The translations under genes were made by a program, and so were the position numbers. Shown here piece by piece: positions 34,354 to 42,730 of a stretch of DNA of 48,249 nucleotides. Source of the stretch: Bacillota bacterium (lineage in GTDB: Bacteria > Bacillota > Clostridia > Lachnospirales > Lachnospiraceae); NCBI GenBank assembly GCA_023420935.1, contig JAEZUR010000125.1:1-48249 (forward strand), written 5' to 3'. Within the stretch, counting starts at the first letter, position 1. The number at the start of each line of letters is the position of its first letter. The notes beneath the pieces are model-generated. The model was not told where the DNA came from and ran no database searches. It saw only the letters and a program-made list of their open reading frames with translations.

Positions 34354-35445
34354 ATGAATTTTTATCTACCCACCAAGATATATACTGAAAAAAATTGCGT
34401 CCTCAATCATAGCAAAGAGTTGGCCTCTTATGGCAAGAAGGCTTTTATTATAACTGGTTCCACATCATCCAGAGTAAATGGTTCTCTAGATGATGTAATA
34501 ACTGCATTAACAAAAGAATCGATTTCCTATGAAATCTACGATCAGGTCGAAGAAAATCCATCTATTGAGACAGTTATGGATGCAGCTGCCAAAGGAATCA
34601 AAGAAAACATAGATTTTGTCATTGGAATTGGTGGCGGCTCCCCACTCGACGCGGCCAAAGCCATTGCTCTTATGATCCGTAATCCTTTGGAGCATTCTGA
34701 CATCCTATATCAGAAAAAGCCTTTTCATTCACTTCCTGTTATAGCTATTCCAACCACAGCAGGAACCGGGTCTGAAGCTACTCCTTATGCCATCTTAACA
34801 CTTCACTCCGAACAAACCAAGCGAAGTATCAGTCATCGCATTTTTCCCGAACTAGCTCTCATAGACTATTCCTATTTAAGAACCGTTCCTCAAACCATAT
34901 TAATCAACACCGCTGTGGACGCGTTAGGACATTTAATAGAGAGCTATATTAATGTAAATGCCACCGACTACAGTAAAATGCTGTGCGATTACGGATTTCA
35001 CTTATGGGGGAGTGTAAAACATACACTACTAACACATCCTACCAATGATAGGGAATTAGAATGCCTTATGACCGCTTCCACCATTGCCGGAATGGCCATT
35101 ACTCACACCGGTACTTCTCTGCCACATGGTATGAGCTATAGTTTGACTTACGCGGATCAAATTCCACATGGCAAAGCCGTTGGAATATTTTTATCCTCAT
35201 ATTTGAAAGAGTCTGGGGATAACGAATCAATGAATCACATTATCAATTTGCTTGGATTTTCTGACTATACTGTATTTGATGACTTTCTTCATAATTTATT
35301 AGGTGATGTTACTATTAGTCCCTCCCAAGTAGAACGTGACATAACAGGTATGATGAATAATAAGTTAAAGCTTGCTAATTGTCCCTACCCTGTTACAGCC
35401 CATGTATTGGATAAGATATATTCTACTTCCGTTGTAATAAAATAA
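34354..35445 (+). CDS. Iron-containing (group III) alcohol dehydrogenase
   Basis: This 363-aa enzyme has an N-terminal NAD(P)-binding domain (GIGGGSPLDAAKAIA, 91-105) and a helical metal domain. The metal ligands are D189 and H193 (DALGH), H258 (LPHGMS) and H272 (IPHGKA). Family members interconvert alcohols and aldehydes, or act on glycerol and other polyols, in fermentation. GGAGG lies about 9 nt before the ATG at 34354. Its 3' end is shared with the terminator and with the convergent DUF3021 gene. The substrate is not evident; it is shorter than typical 380-390-aa ethanol/butanol dehydrogenases. Confidence 0.9.
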   Translation: MNFYLPTKIYTEKNCVLNHSKELASYGKKAFIITGSTSSRVNGSLDDVITALTKESISYEIYDQVEENPSIETVMDAAAKGIKENIDFVIGIGGGSPLDAAKAIALMIRNPLEHSDILYQKKPFHSLPVIAIPTTAGTGSEATPYAILTLHSEQTKRSISHRIFPELALIDYSYLRTVPQTILINTAVDALGHLIESYINVNATDYSKMLCDYGFHLWGSVKHTLLTHPTNDRELECLMTASTIAGMAITHTGTSLPHGMSYSLTYADQIPHGKAVGIFLSSYLKESGDNESMNHIINLLGFSDYTVFDDFLHNLLGDVTISPSQVERDITGMMNNKLKLANCPYPVTAHVLDKIYSTSVVIK

Positions 35446-35473
35446 GGATAAAGGGCTACTGCCCATTATCCTT
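35444..35473. terminator. Terminator embedded in two convergent gene ends
   Basis: AAGGATAAAGGGC (35444-35456) pairs with GCCCATTATCCTT (35461-35473) at 12 of 13 positions with a 4-nt loop. The stem includes the last bases of the alcohol dehydrogenase gene and the last codons of the DUF3021 gene, so it is partly coding. Confidence 0.8.
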
Positions 35474-35893
35474 ATTTCTATTATATTCCGCTAATCTTTG
35501 ATTAAAACGATCTGCCAATCGTTTGTGCCTGTATTTTAATACCATCATTACAATCGTAAAAATGACTGCTATATTCACTAACATGCCAACGACCATTGGT
35601 ATTTGTTCCAAGTAGAACCATTGAAATGCTATCCCACAACCCAAGACAACAACATTAATATAGATATAATGCAATATAATACGCAGAAGTTCCTGCTTTT
35701 TATTAAGATCACCTTGTATATAGATAAGATTTCCTAAGGAGCATAGTGCAGATGAACCAAGAATCTCCCATAATATATTAACCGAGAGTGATGGATCATT
35801 CCAGAATATGGTGATATAGATGGCTGTTGCAAAGGTTACTAAGGTCGTTACGCAGGCAAATGTGAATAATATTTCTTTTATTTTAGCTTCCAT
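35456..35893 (-). CDS. DUF3021-family membrane protein
   Basis: This 145-aa protein has four predicted membrane helices and a basic C-terminal tail (KYRHKRLADRFNQRLAEYNRN). DUF3021 proteins are usually encoded just after a receiver-less LytTR regulator, as here, and are thought to be membrane partners that restrain or sense for it. The gene is 16 bp downstream of the LytTR gene and last in a four-gene operon with an ABC exporter. The last codons form part of a terminator stem. Confidence 0.75.
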   Translation of the reverse strand: MEAKIKEILFTFACVTTLVTFATAIYITIFWNDPSLSVNILWEILGSSALCSLGNLIYIQGDLNKKQELLRIILHYIYINVVVLGCGIAFQWFYLEQIPMVVGMLVNIAVIFTIVMMVLKYRHKRLADRFNQRLAEYNRNKDNGQ

Positions 35894-35909
35894 ATGCTTC
35901 TTGTCCTTT

Positions 35910-36347
35910 CTATAAATCTAATTTACGCTTCAATATACTTACATATTGTCTCGATATCATCACTTTTTCATTGTTTTGTAGCAATGCCTCAAATCGCCCG
36001 TTAAACGCTGGCATTAAACTTTTCACTTTTGATAAATTGAGTATAGAAGACTTGGAAGCCCGAAAAAAATCTGATCCTTCAAATTCTTGATCAATCTCAT
36101 ATAGTTTTCGCTTTGTTTCATAAACCTCATGTTTGGTATAGACAAATACCTTATTATCAACAGCTTCAAAGTAGTAAATGTCTTTTGGGTCAATCATAAC
36201 TATATTACCATCTTGGGTTGCGGTAATTTTTTGATATCCCATTTTCAGAGCATTGATCAATTTAAGTATTGATTCGTCTAACTCTTTACAGCGAATAATT
36301 ACTTCATCTTCGTCTTCTTGACTGCGATCCTCAATTATTATCCTCAC
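35910..36347 (-). CDS. LytTR DNA-binding regulator without receiver domain
   Basis: This 145-aa protein has a short N-terminal region (about 1-45) instead of a receiver, then a full LytTR domain (DIYYFEAVDNKVFVYTKHEV...FFRASKSSILNLSKV...RFEALLQNNEKVMISRQYV). Such one-domain regulators are coupled with DUF3021 proteins and autoregulate their operon. A direct repeat of LytTR type lies in front of the operon at 38290-38320. The gene is third of four, between the ABC permease and DUF3021. Confidence 0.9.
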   Translation of the reverse strand: MRIIIEDRSQEDEDEVIIRCKELDESILKLINALKMGYQKITATQDGNIVMIDPKDIYYFEAVDNKVFVYTKHEVYETKRKLYEIDQEFEGSDFFRASKSSILNLSKVKSLMPAFNGRFEALLQNNEKVMISRQYVSILKRKLDL

Positions 36348-36361
36348 TAATCCATTCCTTT

Positions 36362-37276
36362 CTATCGATCACCTATGGCTCTTTTCCTAAGAATTAAGGT
36401 TGCGATGGTCAAGGCTACAACACCAAATCCTATGATACAAGCGATTTGTATTAGGTTATTCATAACCTCTCCATTCGCCTCGATATAGATACCCATAGAT
36501 GTTTGGTATCCATCTATTACTTGCTCCGGTAAGCCTTTAAATGTAATCTCTAATGCATCTTCTGTAAATACTTTTCGCATCATGGACGTACCATGTAAAA
36601 ATGGCAGCCATTTTAGTACATTCTGTACTGCTTCTGGAAGCATCCCCATCGGAAGATAGATGGCTCCTACAAATCCTACCAAGGTTCCCACTATAGTCCC
36701 TAATCCAGACCAAGCACTGTCACTATGAACAAACATTGCAACAAAAAACATAATACATGCATACACTGACACATTAAGTATAATTAATCCAAGTATTTTT
36801 AAAATCTGTACCCAATGTAATATATCACCACCAGTTAAGGCAATATAACACTCTGAGATAAATAAGGTAAGGATGCACACAAGCGTTCCAATGATAATTG
36901 CCGACACAATATAACCAAGTGCTATCTTTACCCGCTTAATTGGTGCAACATAAAGACTAAATAGTCTTTTATTCGATTCATCTTGAACCATAATTCCTAT
37001 CATCGTTAATGTTACAGTTACCGAGTTAACAACTAACATACCAGCCACTGTCCACATCTGTATAAGATAAACAGCATGCTCTCTATCTAGCACTTTATTC
37101 CGTTCTCCGCCGTAGGACTTAAGCAGATCTATCACGCCGTCACAATTCATATTGCCTAAAAACACGACCATTAATCCGATTACGATTAACATCGATAATA
37201 AGGAAAAAAAGACTGCTGTCTTATCTCGCATATAGATTAACATGTTTCTTTTAATTAAATTATATAGTGTATTCAT
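36362..37276 (-). CDS. ABC-2 type transporter permease
   Basis: This 304-aa membrane protein of the ABC-2 export family has an N-terminal helix (FFSLLSMLIVIGLMVVFL), a large outer segment of about 60 residues, and five further helices in the C-terminal part. It pairs with the ATPase at 37300 (23 bp upstream). The exporter probably moves a drug, lipid or peptide; the sequence does not say which. It is the second gene of the operon controlled by the LytTR-type operator. Confidence 0.88.
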   Translation of the reverse strand: MNTLYNLIKRNMLIYMRDKTAVFFSLLSMLIVIGLMVVFLGNMNCDGVIDLLKSYGGERNKVLDREHAVYLIQMWTVAGMLVVNSVTVTLTMIGIMVQDESNKRLFSLYVAPIKRVKIALGYIVSAIIIGTLVCILTLFISECYIALTGGDILHWVQILKILGLIILNVSVYACIMFFVAMFVHSDSAWSGLGTIVGTLVGFVGAIYLPMGMLPEAVQNVLKWLPFLHGTSMMRKVFTEDALEITFKGLPEQVIDGYQTSMGIYIEANGEVMNNLIQIACIIGFGVVALTIATLILRKRAIGDR

Positions 37277-37299
37277 AAAATTTCAATCCCTTCTTCCAA

Positions 37300-38211
37300 T
37301 TATTCCAATGTTTTACCAGTTACATTTAAGAATACATCATCCATCGATCCTTGAATTACTTCAAACCCTTTGATAACTTCCTTTAACTCTTCTAATAGAG
37401 GGATTGCATCCATTGTGGTTTGCAGTCTCAAGGATATAAAATCATGTTTGTCTTCAAACGTGATCTGTTTGTCTCTTAAATAATCCAGTATTATTGTTCT
37501 ATTATCTGGTACAATATGAAGTTTGTCTTTTGCAAACTTATCTTTTAAAGAAAATGGGGTTCCATACTCCTTTATATGTCCTGAATCCATGATAGCAATA
37601 TGTGAAGCTTTCGCTGCCTCTTCCATATAATGAGTAGTCAGGAATACTGTCATATTTAATTCCTGACGAAGTAATGCAATACAATCCCAAACACTTTTCC
37701 TTGTTGCTGGATCTAATCCAGTGGTAGGTTCATCCAAGAATAAAATTTCTGGTGTATTCATTAACGCTCTAGCAATCTCACATCTACGTTTTTGACCGCC
37801 GGAAAGCTTTGCAAATTGGCGATTCTTCATATCTTCTAGTTCTAAAATATCGCAGACTTTCTTATAATTTTCTTTCACTTTTCTTTGATTTTTTTCATAA
37901 AACGAACCTCGGATCAATAGGTTCTCTTTTACCGTAAGTCTTTCGTCTAGGCAATTATTTTGATAAACTACCCCAATTCGTTTCCGTATTTCTTGATCCT
38001 CTTTTCCAACTTGATAACCACAAACCGATACACTTCCTTCTGTAGGCGGAAATAATGTGCAGAGCATATTAATGGTTGTTGACTTACCAGCACCATTTAC
38101 ACCTAAAAAACCAAACAACTCCCCTTTTTCTACTTGAAAGCTAATATTATCAACTGCTTTTATATCCTTAAAATTTTTCTTTAGATGTTTCACATCAATG
38201 ATTGCTTCCAT
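37300..38211 (-). CDS. ABC transporter ATP-binding protein (DrrA/CcmA-like)
   Basis: This 303-aa ATPase has Walker A GVNGAGKST, a Q-loop in GVVYQNN, the signature LSGGQKRR and Walker B ILFLDEPTTGLDP. A C-terminal extension of about 80 residues is typical of exporters of the drug-resistance type. I chose ATG 38211: GGGAG lies 8 nt upstream and MEAIIDVKHLKK is the normal family start. A longer reading to 38349 would include the promoter and operator and is rejected. It is the first gene of the ABC/LytTR/DUF3021 operon. Confidence 0.92.
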   Translation of the reverse strand: MEAIIDVKHLKKNFKDIKAVDNISFQVEKGELFGFLGVNGAGKSTTINMLCTLFPPTEGSVSVCGYQVGKEDQEIRKRIGVVYQNNCLDERLTVKENLLIRGSFYEKNQRKVKENYKKVCDILELEDMKNRQFAKLSGGQKRRCEIARALMNTPEILFLDEPTTGLDPATRKSVWDCIALLRQELNMTVFLTTHYMEEAAKASHIAIMDSGHIKEYGTPFSLKDKFAKDKLHIVPDNRTIILDYLRDKQITFEDKHDFISLRLQTTMDAIPLLEELKEVIKGFEVIQGSMDDVFLNVTGKTLE

Positions 38212-38253
38212 ATCCATAACTCCCTTCTTACTTTTCATATTTCTTATGTAGAT

Positions 38254-38320
38254 ACTATATTCATTTCCAACCCTGTCCGCAATACCCATAACGCTAAGTG
38301 GTAAAAACCAAACGGTAAGT
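38254..38320 (-). promoter_or_regulatory. LytTR-type direct-repeat operator and promoter
   Basis: Two near-identical 10-mers on the plus strand, AACGCTAAGT (38290-38299) and AACGGTAAGT (38311-38320), are 21 bp apart, the two-turn spacing of AgrA/VirR-like LytTR sites. The minus-strand promoter follows: a weak -35 TTGCGG (38277-38282), 17 bp, then TATAGT (38254-38259). The operator thus sits just upstream of a poor -35, as expected for activation. The likely binder is the LytTR protein at 35910-36347. Confidence 0.75.
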
Positions 38321-38434
38321 TGCAAAAAATCAGTTCCAAATCGCATCACATGTTAACATATCCCAAATGAATAATACTAATATTCTTTCATATATTGTAG
38401 TAGACCTAGTTTTTAACTATAGGAGATGAAATAG

Positions 38435-40135
38435 ATGGCTGATGGTTGTGCTGAACGCATCTTAGACGAAAATTATGCGGATTTTATGTTTCGGTATGGT
38501 GAATCTCTAGATGCGATAAAAAATAGATTTGATGCTTGTGTTAGCAGAATAAATTATGACACCGCTGCAGTTTATATACCTATAGCGGATATTCCAAGAA
38601 ACTTTATTCACTTATACGGTTATGGTGCTTTTCCAAATTGCTATGGATTATTGGATATCTCTGCTGTTGAAGCCTCCGGAGCGACAAGAGTACGGAATAT
38701 CCCAAATCTAAACCTCCGTGGTCAAGGCGTATTAATTGGTCTCGTCGACACTGGTATCGATTATACCCATAGCGTGTTTCGTAAAGCAGATGGCACTTCA
38801 AAAGTGTATTCTATTTGGGATCAGACCATACAAACCGAAAATGGAGCTCCACAGGATTTTTTCTTTGGAACAGAATACACTCAAGCACAGATCAACGAAG
38901 CACTCGCCAGCGAAGACCCTCTATCCATTGTCCCGTCCACTGATACAGACGGACACGGTACTTTTTTGGCCGGAATAGCTGCTGGAAATCTAGATGAAGA
39001 GAATGATTTTACGGGAGTTGTTCCTGATGCAGAACTTGTTGTAGTGAAATTAAAGCAGGCTAAGAATTTTATAAGAAATTTCTGGCGTATACCAGATGAG
39101 GTTCCCTGCTTTCAGAAAAATGATTTTATGCACGCGCTAAAATATCTTGTGGATGTAGCCAATGCTGCCAATCGACCTATCTCTATCATCATAGGAATCG
39201 GAACTTCACAGGGTGCTCATGATGAGCGTGGTGCTCTTAGTAGCTACATTACCACTCTAGCTGCACAAAGTGGTGTTGCAATCTCTATCGCTGCTGGAAA
39301 TGAAGGTAATCGAGGACATCACTATTTCGGGACAATCGCACGAGATGCAGAATTTGATACAGTGGAACTAAAAGTAGGTCCTAATGAAAGTGGTTTTTCT
39401 ATGGAATTCTGGGGGCAAACACCGTTCACCTTTTCATTTGATATCCTATCACCCTCTGGTGAATATATTCCCAGAATCCCTGCTAGATTGAACGAATCGC
39501 GAGAAGTTCATTTTATATTCGAACAGACAGTTATCGATATCGATTATCAGATTATAGAATCACAATCTGGAGATCAATTAATTCTCGTTCGCTTCACTAC
39601 CCCAGCTGAAGGCATTTGGCGATTTCGTGTATATTCCAGCGGTAGCGTGGAATTAAGTTATCATGTATGGCTACCCATTCATCAGTTTATCACTGACCAA
39701 ACCAATTTCATTCGACCTGATAATAATGTCACACTTACTTCCCCTGCAAATGTCTATATACCTATTGTAGCTACCGCATACGATCACAATAATAACAGTC
39801 TTTATCTCAACGCAAGTAGAGGATATACACGAAATAACAATATTGCACCTTCTTTTGCTGCACCAGGTATTAATCTAATTGGACCTGCACTCAATAACGG
39901 ATTCACAACTTCCACCGGCACAAGTGTTGCTGCCGCACACACAGCCGGTAATGTGGCAATGATTTTAGAATGGGGAATAGTGCGGGGAAATTATGTACAG
40001 TTAAGTACCGTAGAAATAAAAAACCTACTAATTCGTGGAGCTAAAAGAGACCCCTCACTATCCTATCCGAATAGAGACTGGGGATATGGCATATTAGATC
40101 TATATAGTGCCTATAATAGTTTACGTTCAGATTGA
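38435..40135 (+). CDS. S8 family serine peptidase (subtilase, Csp-like)
   Basis: This 566-aa subtilisin-type protease has an intact triad: D105 in LVDTGIDYTHS, H174 in TDGHGTFLAG and S497 in TSTGTSVAAAH, with oxyanion N289 in AAGNEG. There is no signal peptide. An N-terminal segment (1-95) resembles a prodomain, and a large insert (about 305-440) between the oxyanion and serine segments looks like the jellyroll domain of clostridial CspA/B/C germination proteases. It may act on spore components or be an intracellular or unconventionally exported protease. AGGAG lies 9 nt before the ATG. It is divergent from the ABC operon. Confidence 0.88.
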   Translation: MADGCAERILDENYADFMFRYGESLDAIKNRFDACVSRINYDTAAVYIPIADIPRNFIHLYGYGAFPNCYGLLDISAVEASGATRVRNIPNLNLRGQGVLIGLVDTGIDYTHSVFRKADGTSKVYSIWDQTIQTENGAPQDFFFGTEYTQAQINEALASEDPLSIVPSTDTDGHGTFLAGIAAGNLDEENDFTGVVPDAELVVVKLKQAKNFIRNFWRIPDEVPCFQKNDFMHALKYLVDVANAANRPISIIIGIGTSQGAHDERGALSSYITTLAAQSGVAISIAAGNEGNRGHHYFGTIARDAEFDTVELKVGPNESGFSMEFWGQTPFTFSFDILSPSGEYIPRIPARLNESREVHFIFEQTVIDIDYQIIESQSGDQLILVRFTTPAEGIWRFRVYSSGSVELSYHVWLPIHQFITDQTNFIRPDNNVTLTSPANVYIPIVATAYDHNNNSLYLNASRGYTRNNNIAPSFAAPGINLIGPALNNGFTTSTGTSVAAAHTAGNVAMILEWGIVRGNYVQLSTVEIKNLLIRGAKRDPSLSYPNRDWGYGILDLYSAYNSLRSD

Positions 40136-40156
40136 TTGTTCAGATTGGAACTAAGA

Positions 40157-40197
40157 AAAGGTCTATTGAATAGATTACTACTATTCAATAGACCTTT
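40157..40197. terminator. Bidirectional terminator
   Basis: AAAGGTCTATTGAATAG (40157-40173) pairs perfectly with CTATTCAATAGACCTTT (40181-40197). It lies between the convergent subtilase and chemoreceptor genes. Confidence 0.88.
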
Positions 40198-40228
40198 GTT
40201 TACATTAACAAATCTTCCATGATATGAC

Positions 40229-42391
40229 TTATTCGACTATAAATTGATGGATTACATTTTCTAATGTCTGTGCATTCTCATCCAACTCTTTCGATAAGCG
40301 ATCAAGCGTGTTAACTGCATCTAGTTGATGATTGGTTGTCTCATTTACCGACATAGAAGCTGCCGCAGTCTGTTGTGAGACTGCTGATATGTTCTCTATC
40401 GCCATCAATGTCTGTACCTTAGCGGTTTCGATATTATGTACATTCTCCAGAATCATACCAACATTATTTACTAACCTCTCCACATGATGATTCATATCAT
40501 TGAATGATTTTTCTGTATTATTTACTGCTGTTTCCTGATCTGAAACAACATTTTCTGCTTCATTGGCTATCTTTACTACATCTTTTGTTTGTGTCTGAAT
40601 CTCTTGGATTAACCCTTCAATCTCGTGTACTGCAGATACGGATTGATCCGCAAGCTTTCTAATCTCGTCTGCTACGACAGAGAATCCTCGTCCAAACTCT
40701 CCAGCTCTTGCAGCTTCAATAGAAGCGTTTAAGGATAATAAATTGGTTTCTTCAGCAATGCCATTGATAGTTCCAATGATTTTACTAATTGACATAGATT
40801 TTTGTTCTAATTTTTCAATATTGGTAATGATTCGTGCTGTAATCTCTGATGTAGACTGCGCTTTCTCGTTAAGTACATGCATTGTATCCATGCCTTGCAT
40901 AATACTTTCTTTTGTATCATTGGCAATACCGCTGATCTCATTGGTTTTACCATTTACGACTTCAATCTTCTTTGAAAGATCATCCATCTGTATTAAGCAA
41001 CTCTCCGCATCCCCTGCTTGTTGATTTACGCCTTGTTGAATCTCGTTAATTGCCTCCGTAATTTCTCTGGTTGCTTTAGAAAATACTTCCGAGGAATCTC
41101 TTACTTGAATGGAAGAACCAGTAACAGAACTACTCTGTGCTTTTACATTCTCAATAAGTCCCCTCATATTATTAATCATATCATTGATACCATTGGATAA
41201 GGTTAGAAATTCATCTCTTCTCTTAACCTTTAATTGAACAGTTAGATTTCCTCCAGATACTTTTTTTAATTCCACAATAATATAGTGAATGACTCTCTGA
41301 ATTCCAGCAGCCATTCTTGCCCCTACTATTACTGCAATGATACATGCTAACATAACAAGAATAATCGTAATTTGTTTAATACCACTTACTTGTTTAAGAA
41401 TTGTACTTTCAGGAATTAGAGCACAAATCATTGCTCCAGACTTACCAACTTTAGTGGTTAAGAGTAAATAGTTCTGTCCATTCCACTCTACATCAGCACT
41501 TGAACTATCTTCTTTTGACTGTAATGCTGTCTTATAGAATTCTTCTTTTGCAAAGACATTCTCCAACTTTTTCGTACTATCTTTCTCTTTCTCTTTCTCT
41601 GTTAACAATAATTCTCTTCCGTCACTTGTAACAAATCCAACTACACTATCTTTTCCAAAATCCAATCTACCCATAATTTCATTAAGGGTAGCAGTTTTCA
41701 CGTCTACTATAATTGCCGCATTGGCGTTTTGGAAACTTCTAATACATCTAATTGCATAATCTTTTGCTTCTATACCAAGTTTATCATCAATTGTTTTATC
41801 GGAACCAACCCAGAAAGGTGTTCCAGTCTTAGCCTTTAAAGGGCTTCCAGCTTCTGTATTGATAAATTCATTGTATAATCCATCGTCTTGTGTCCTCTTA
41901 AATGTTGTAACTGTTCCAACACCATCTGAGATAACCATAATATTTTGAATAAATGTTTCAGAAACTCCTTTCGCTATCATGGTAGTTTTCATATTGTTTA
42001 CAATGGTATTTTGTTCAAATTTATCTTTTATTCTACCCCCAAAACATTTCTGGTAATTACTATCCATAATAAATTCAAGAGCAGTTCCTTCTACCGATTC
42101 GAATCCAAAGCTCATATACTCTCCGGTCATATCCATGGCTTGCAAACTTGAACTTTTATAATTATTAATAATTGCTGTAGACGCTTTCTGATAAGATATT
42201 GCACCAACTATGATTACGAAAACGACTGGAATCATAAACGACAAAATTAAACTAACTACGATACCTGTGCGCCAATTAGCCGTTTTCTTAACAATTGAAG
42301 TTTTATTATTCGTATTCTTAGTACCCTTTACTTTTCGCTCCTTAAATTTTTTTTCCTTAACGTTCTTAAACGACAACCCTGATTTTCTCAT
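40229..42391 (-). CDS. Methyl-accepting chemotaxis protein (paralogue A)
   Basis: This 720-aa chemoreceptor has a basic N-terminal tail (about 1-40), TM1 (43-66), an extracytoplasmic sensor domain of about 260 residues of dCache-like size, TM2 (about 325-350), HAMP and a long signalling coiled coil. The hairpin tip includes ETNLLSLNASIEAARAGE, which binds CheA/CheW. It is a tandem paralogue of the receptor at 42731. The signalling halves are almost identical in protein but differ at many synonymous sites, while the sensor domains diverge, so the two probably sense different ligands. It has its own consensus promoter (42585-42613) and a predicted leader of about 187 nt. Confidence 0.95.
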   Translation of the reverse strand: MRKSGLSFKNVKEKKFKERKVKGTKNTNNKTSIVKKTANWRTGIVVSLILSFMIPVVFVIIVGAISYQKASTAIINNYKSSSLQAMDMTGEYMSFGFESVEGTALEFIMDSNYQKCFGGRIKDKFEQNTIVNNMKTTMIAKGVSETFIQNIMVISDGVGTVTTFKRTQDDGLYNEFINTEAGSPLKAKTGTPFWVGSDKTIDDKLGIEAKDYAIRCIRSFQNANAAIIVDVKTATLNEIMGRLDFGKDSVVGFVTSDGRELLLTEKEKEKDSTKKLENVFAKEEFYKTALQSKEDSSSADVEWNGQNYLLLTTKVGKSGAMICALIPESTILKQVSGIKQITIILVMLACIIAVIVGARMAAGIQRVIHYIIVELKKVSGGNLTVQLKVKRRDEFLTLSNGINDMINNMRGLIENVKAQSSSVTGSSIQVRDSSEVFSKATREITEAINEIQQGVNQQAGDAESCLIQMDDLSKKIEVVNGKTNEISGIANDTKESIMQGMDTMHVLNEKAQSTSEITARIITNIEKLEQKSMSISKIIGTINGIAEETNLLSLNASIEAARAGEFGRGFSVVADEIRKLADQSVSAVHEIEGLIQEIQTQTKDVVKIANEAENVVSDQETAVNNTEKSFNDMNHHVERLVNNVGMILENVHNIETAKVQTLMAIENISAVSQQTAAASMSVNETTNHQLDAVNTLDRLSKELDENAQTLENVIHQFIVE

Positions 42392-42584
42392 CTGTTTACC
42401 TCCTGTAATGAAAGTCGATTAAATGCTTATTAAACTGTAAATATTTCTAAAAGTTTAGGGTATAAACTATAACAAACCGTAAAACACTTCAATATATTAT
42501 TATTTACGAAAATTTTAGTAGTATTTAATGTAAATTTTCAGTATTTGTTACAATAAAATTATACGAAATTATACCTTTGTATGC

Positions 42585-42613
42585 ATTATAAACAAGAAAA
42601 ATGTAAATGTCAA
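42585..42613 (-). promoter_or_regulatory. Consensus SigA promoter of chemoreceptor A
   Basis: On the minus strand TTGACA (42608-42613), a 17-bp spacer and TATAAT (42585-42590) match the consensus exactly. The start codon is about 187 nt downstream of the predicted start site. Confidence 0.85.
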
Positions 42614-42658
42614 TGTCATTGCCAGCGAAAACAACGAAAACAGCGAAAATATCAAAAA

Positions 42659-42698
42659 CACGCTCGACATAAAAATATTAATTATTATGGCGAGCGTG
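42659..42698 (-). terminator. Terminator after chemoreceptor B
   Basis: CACGCTCG (42659-42666) pairs perfectly with CGAGCGTG (42691-42698) around a 24-nt AT-rich loop. On the minus strand TTTTTGATATTTT follows. It ends the transcript of the 42731 gene. Confidence 0.75.
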
Positions 42699-42730
42699 CA
42701 TAGTACTACTTTATTCAACTATATTCTTCT

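Noticed and set aside
38212..38349. N-terminal extension of the ABC ATPase at 37300
   Set aside because: The extension would translate the promoter and operator region. The ATG at 38211 has a well-spaced ribosome binding site and a normal family start.
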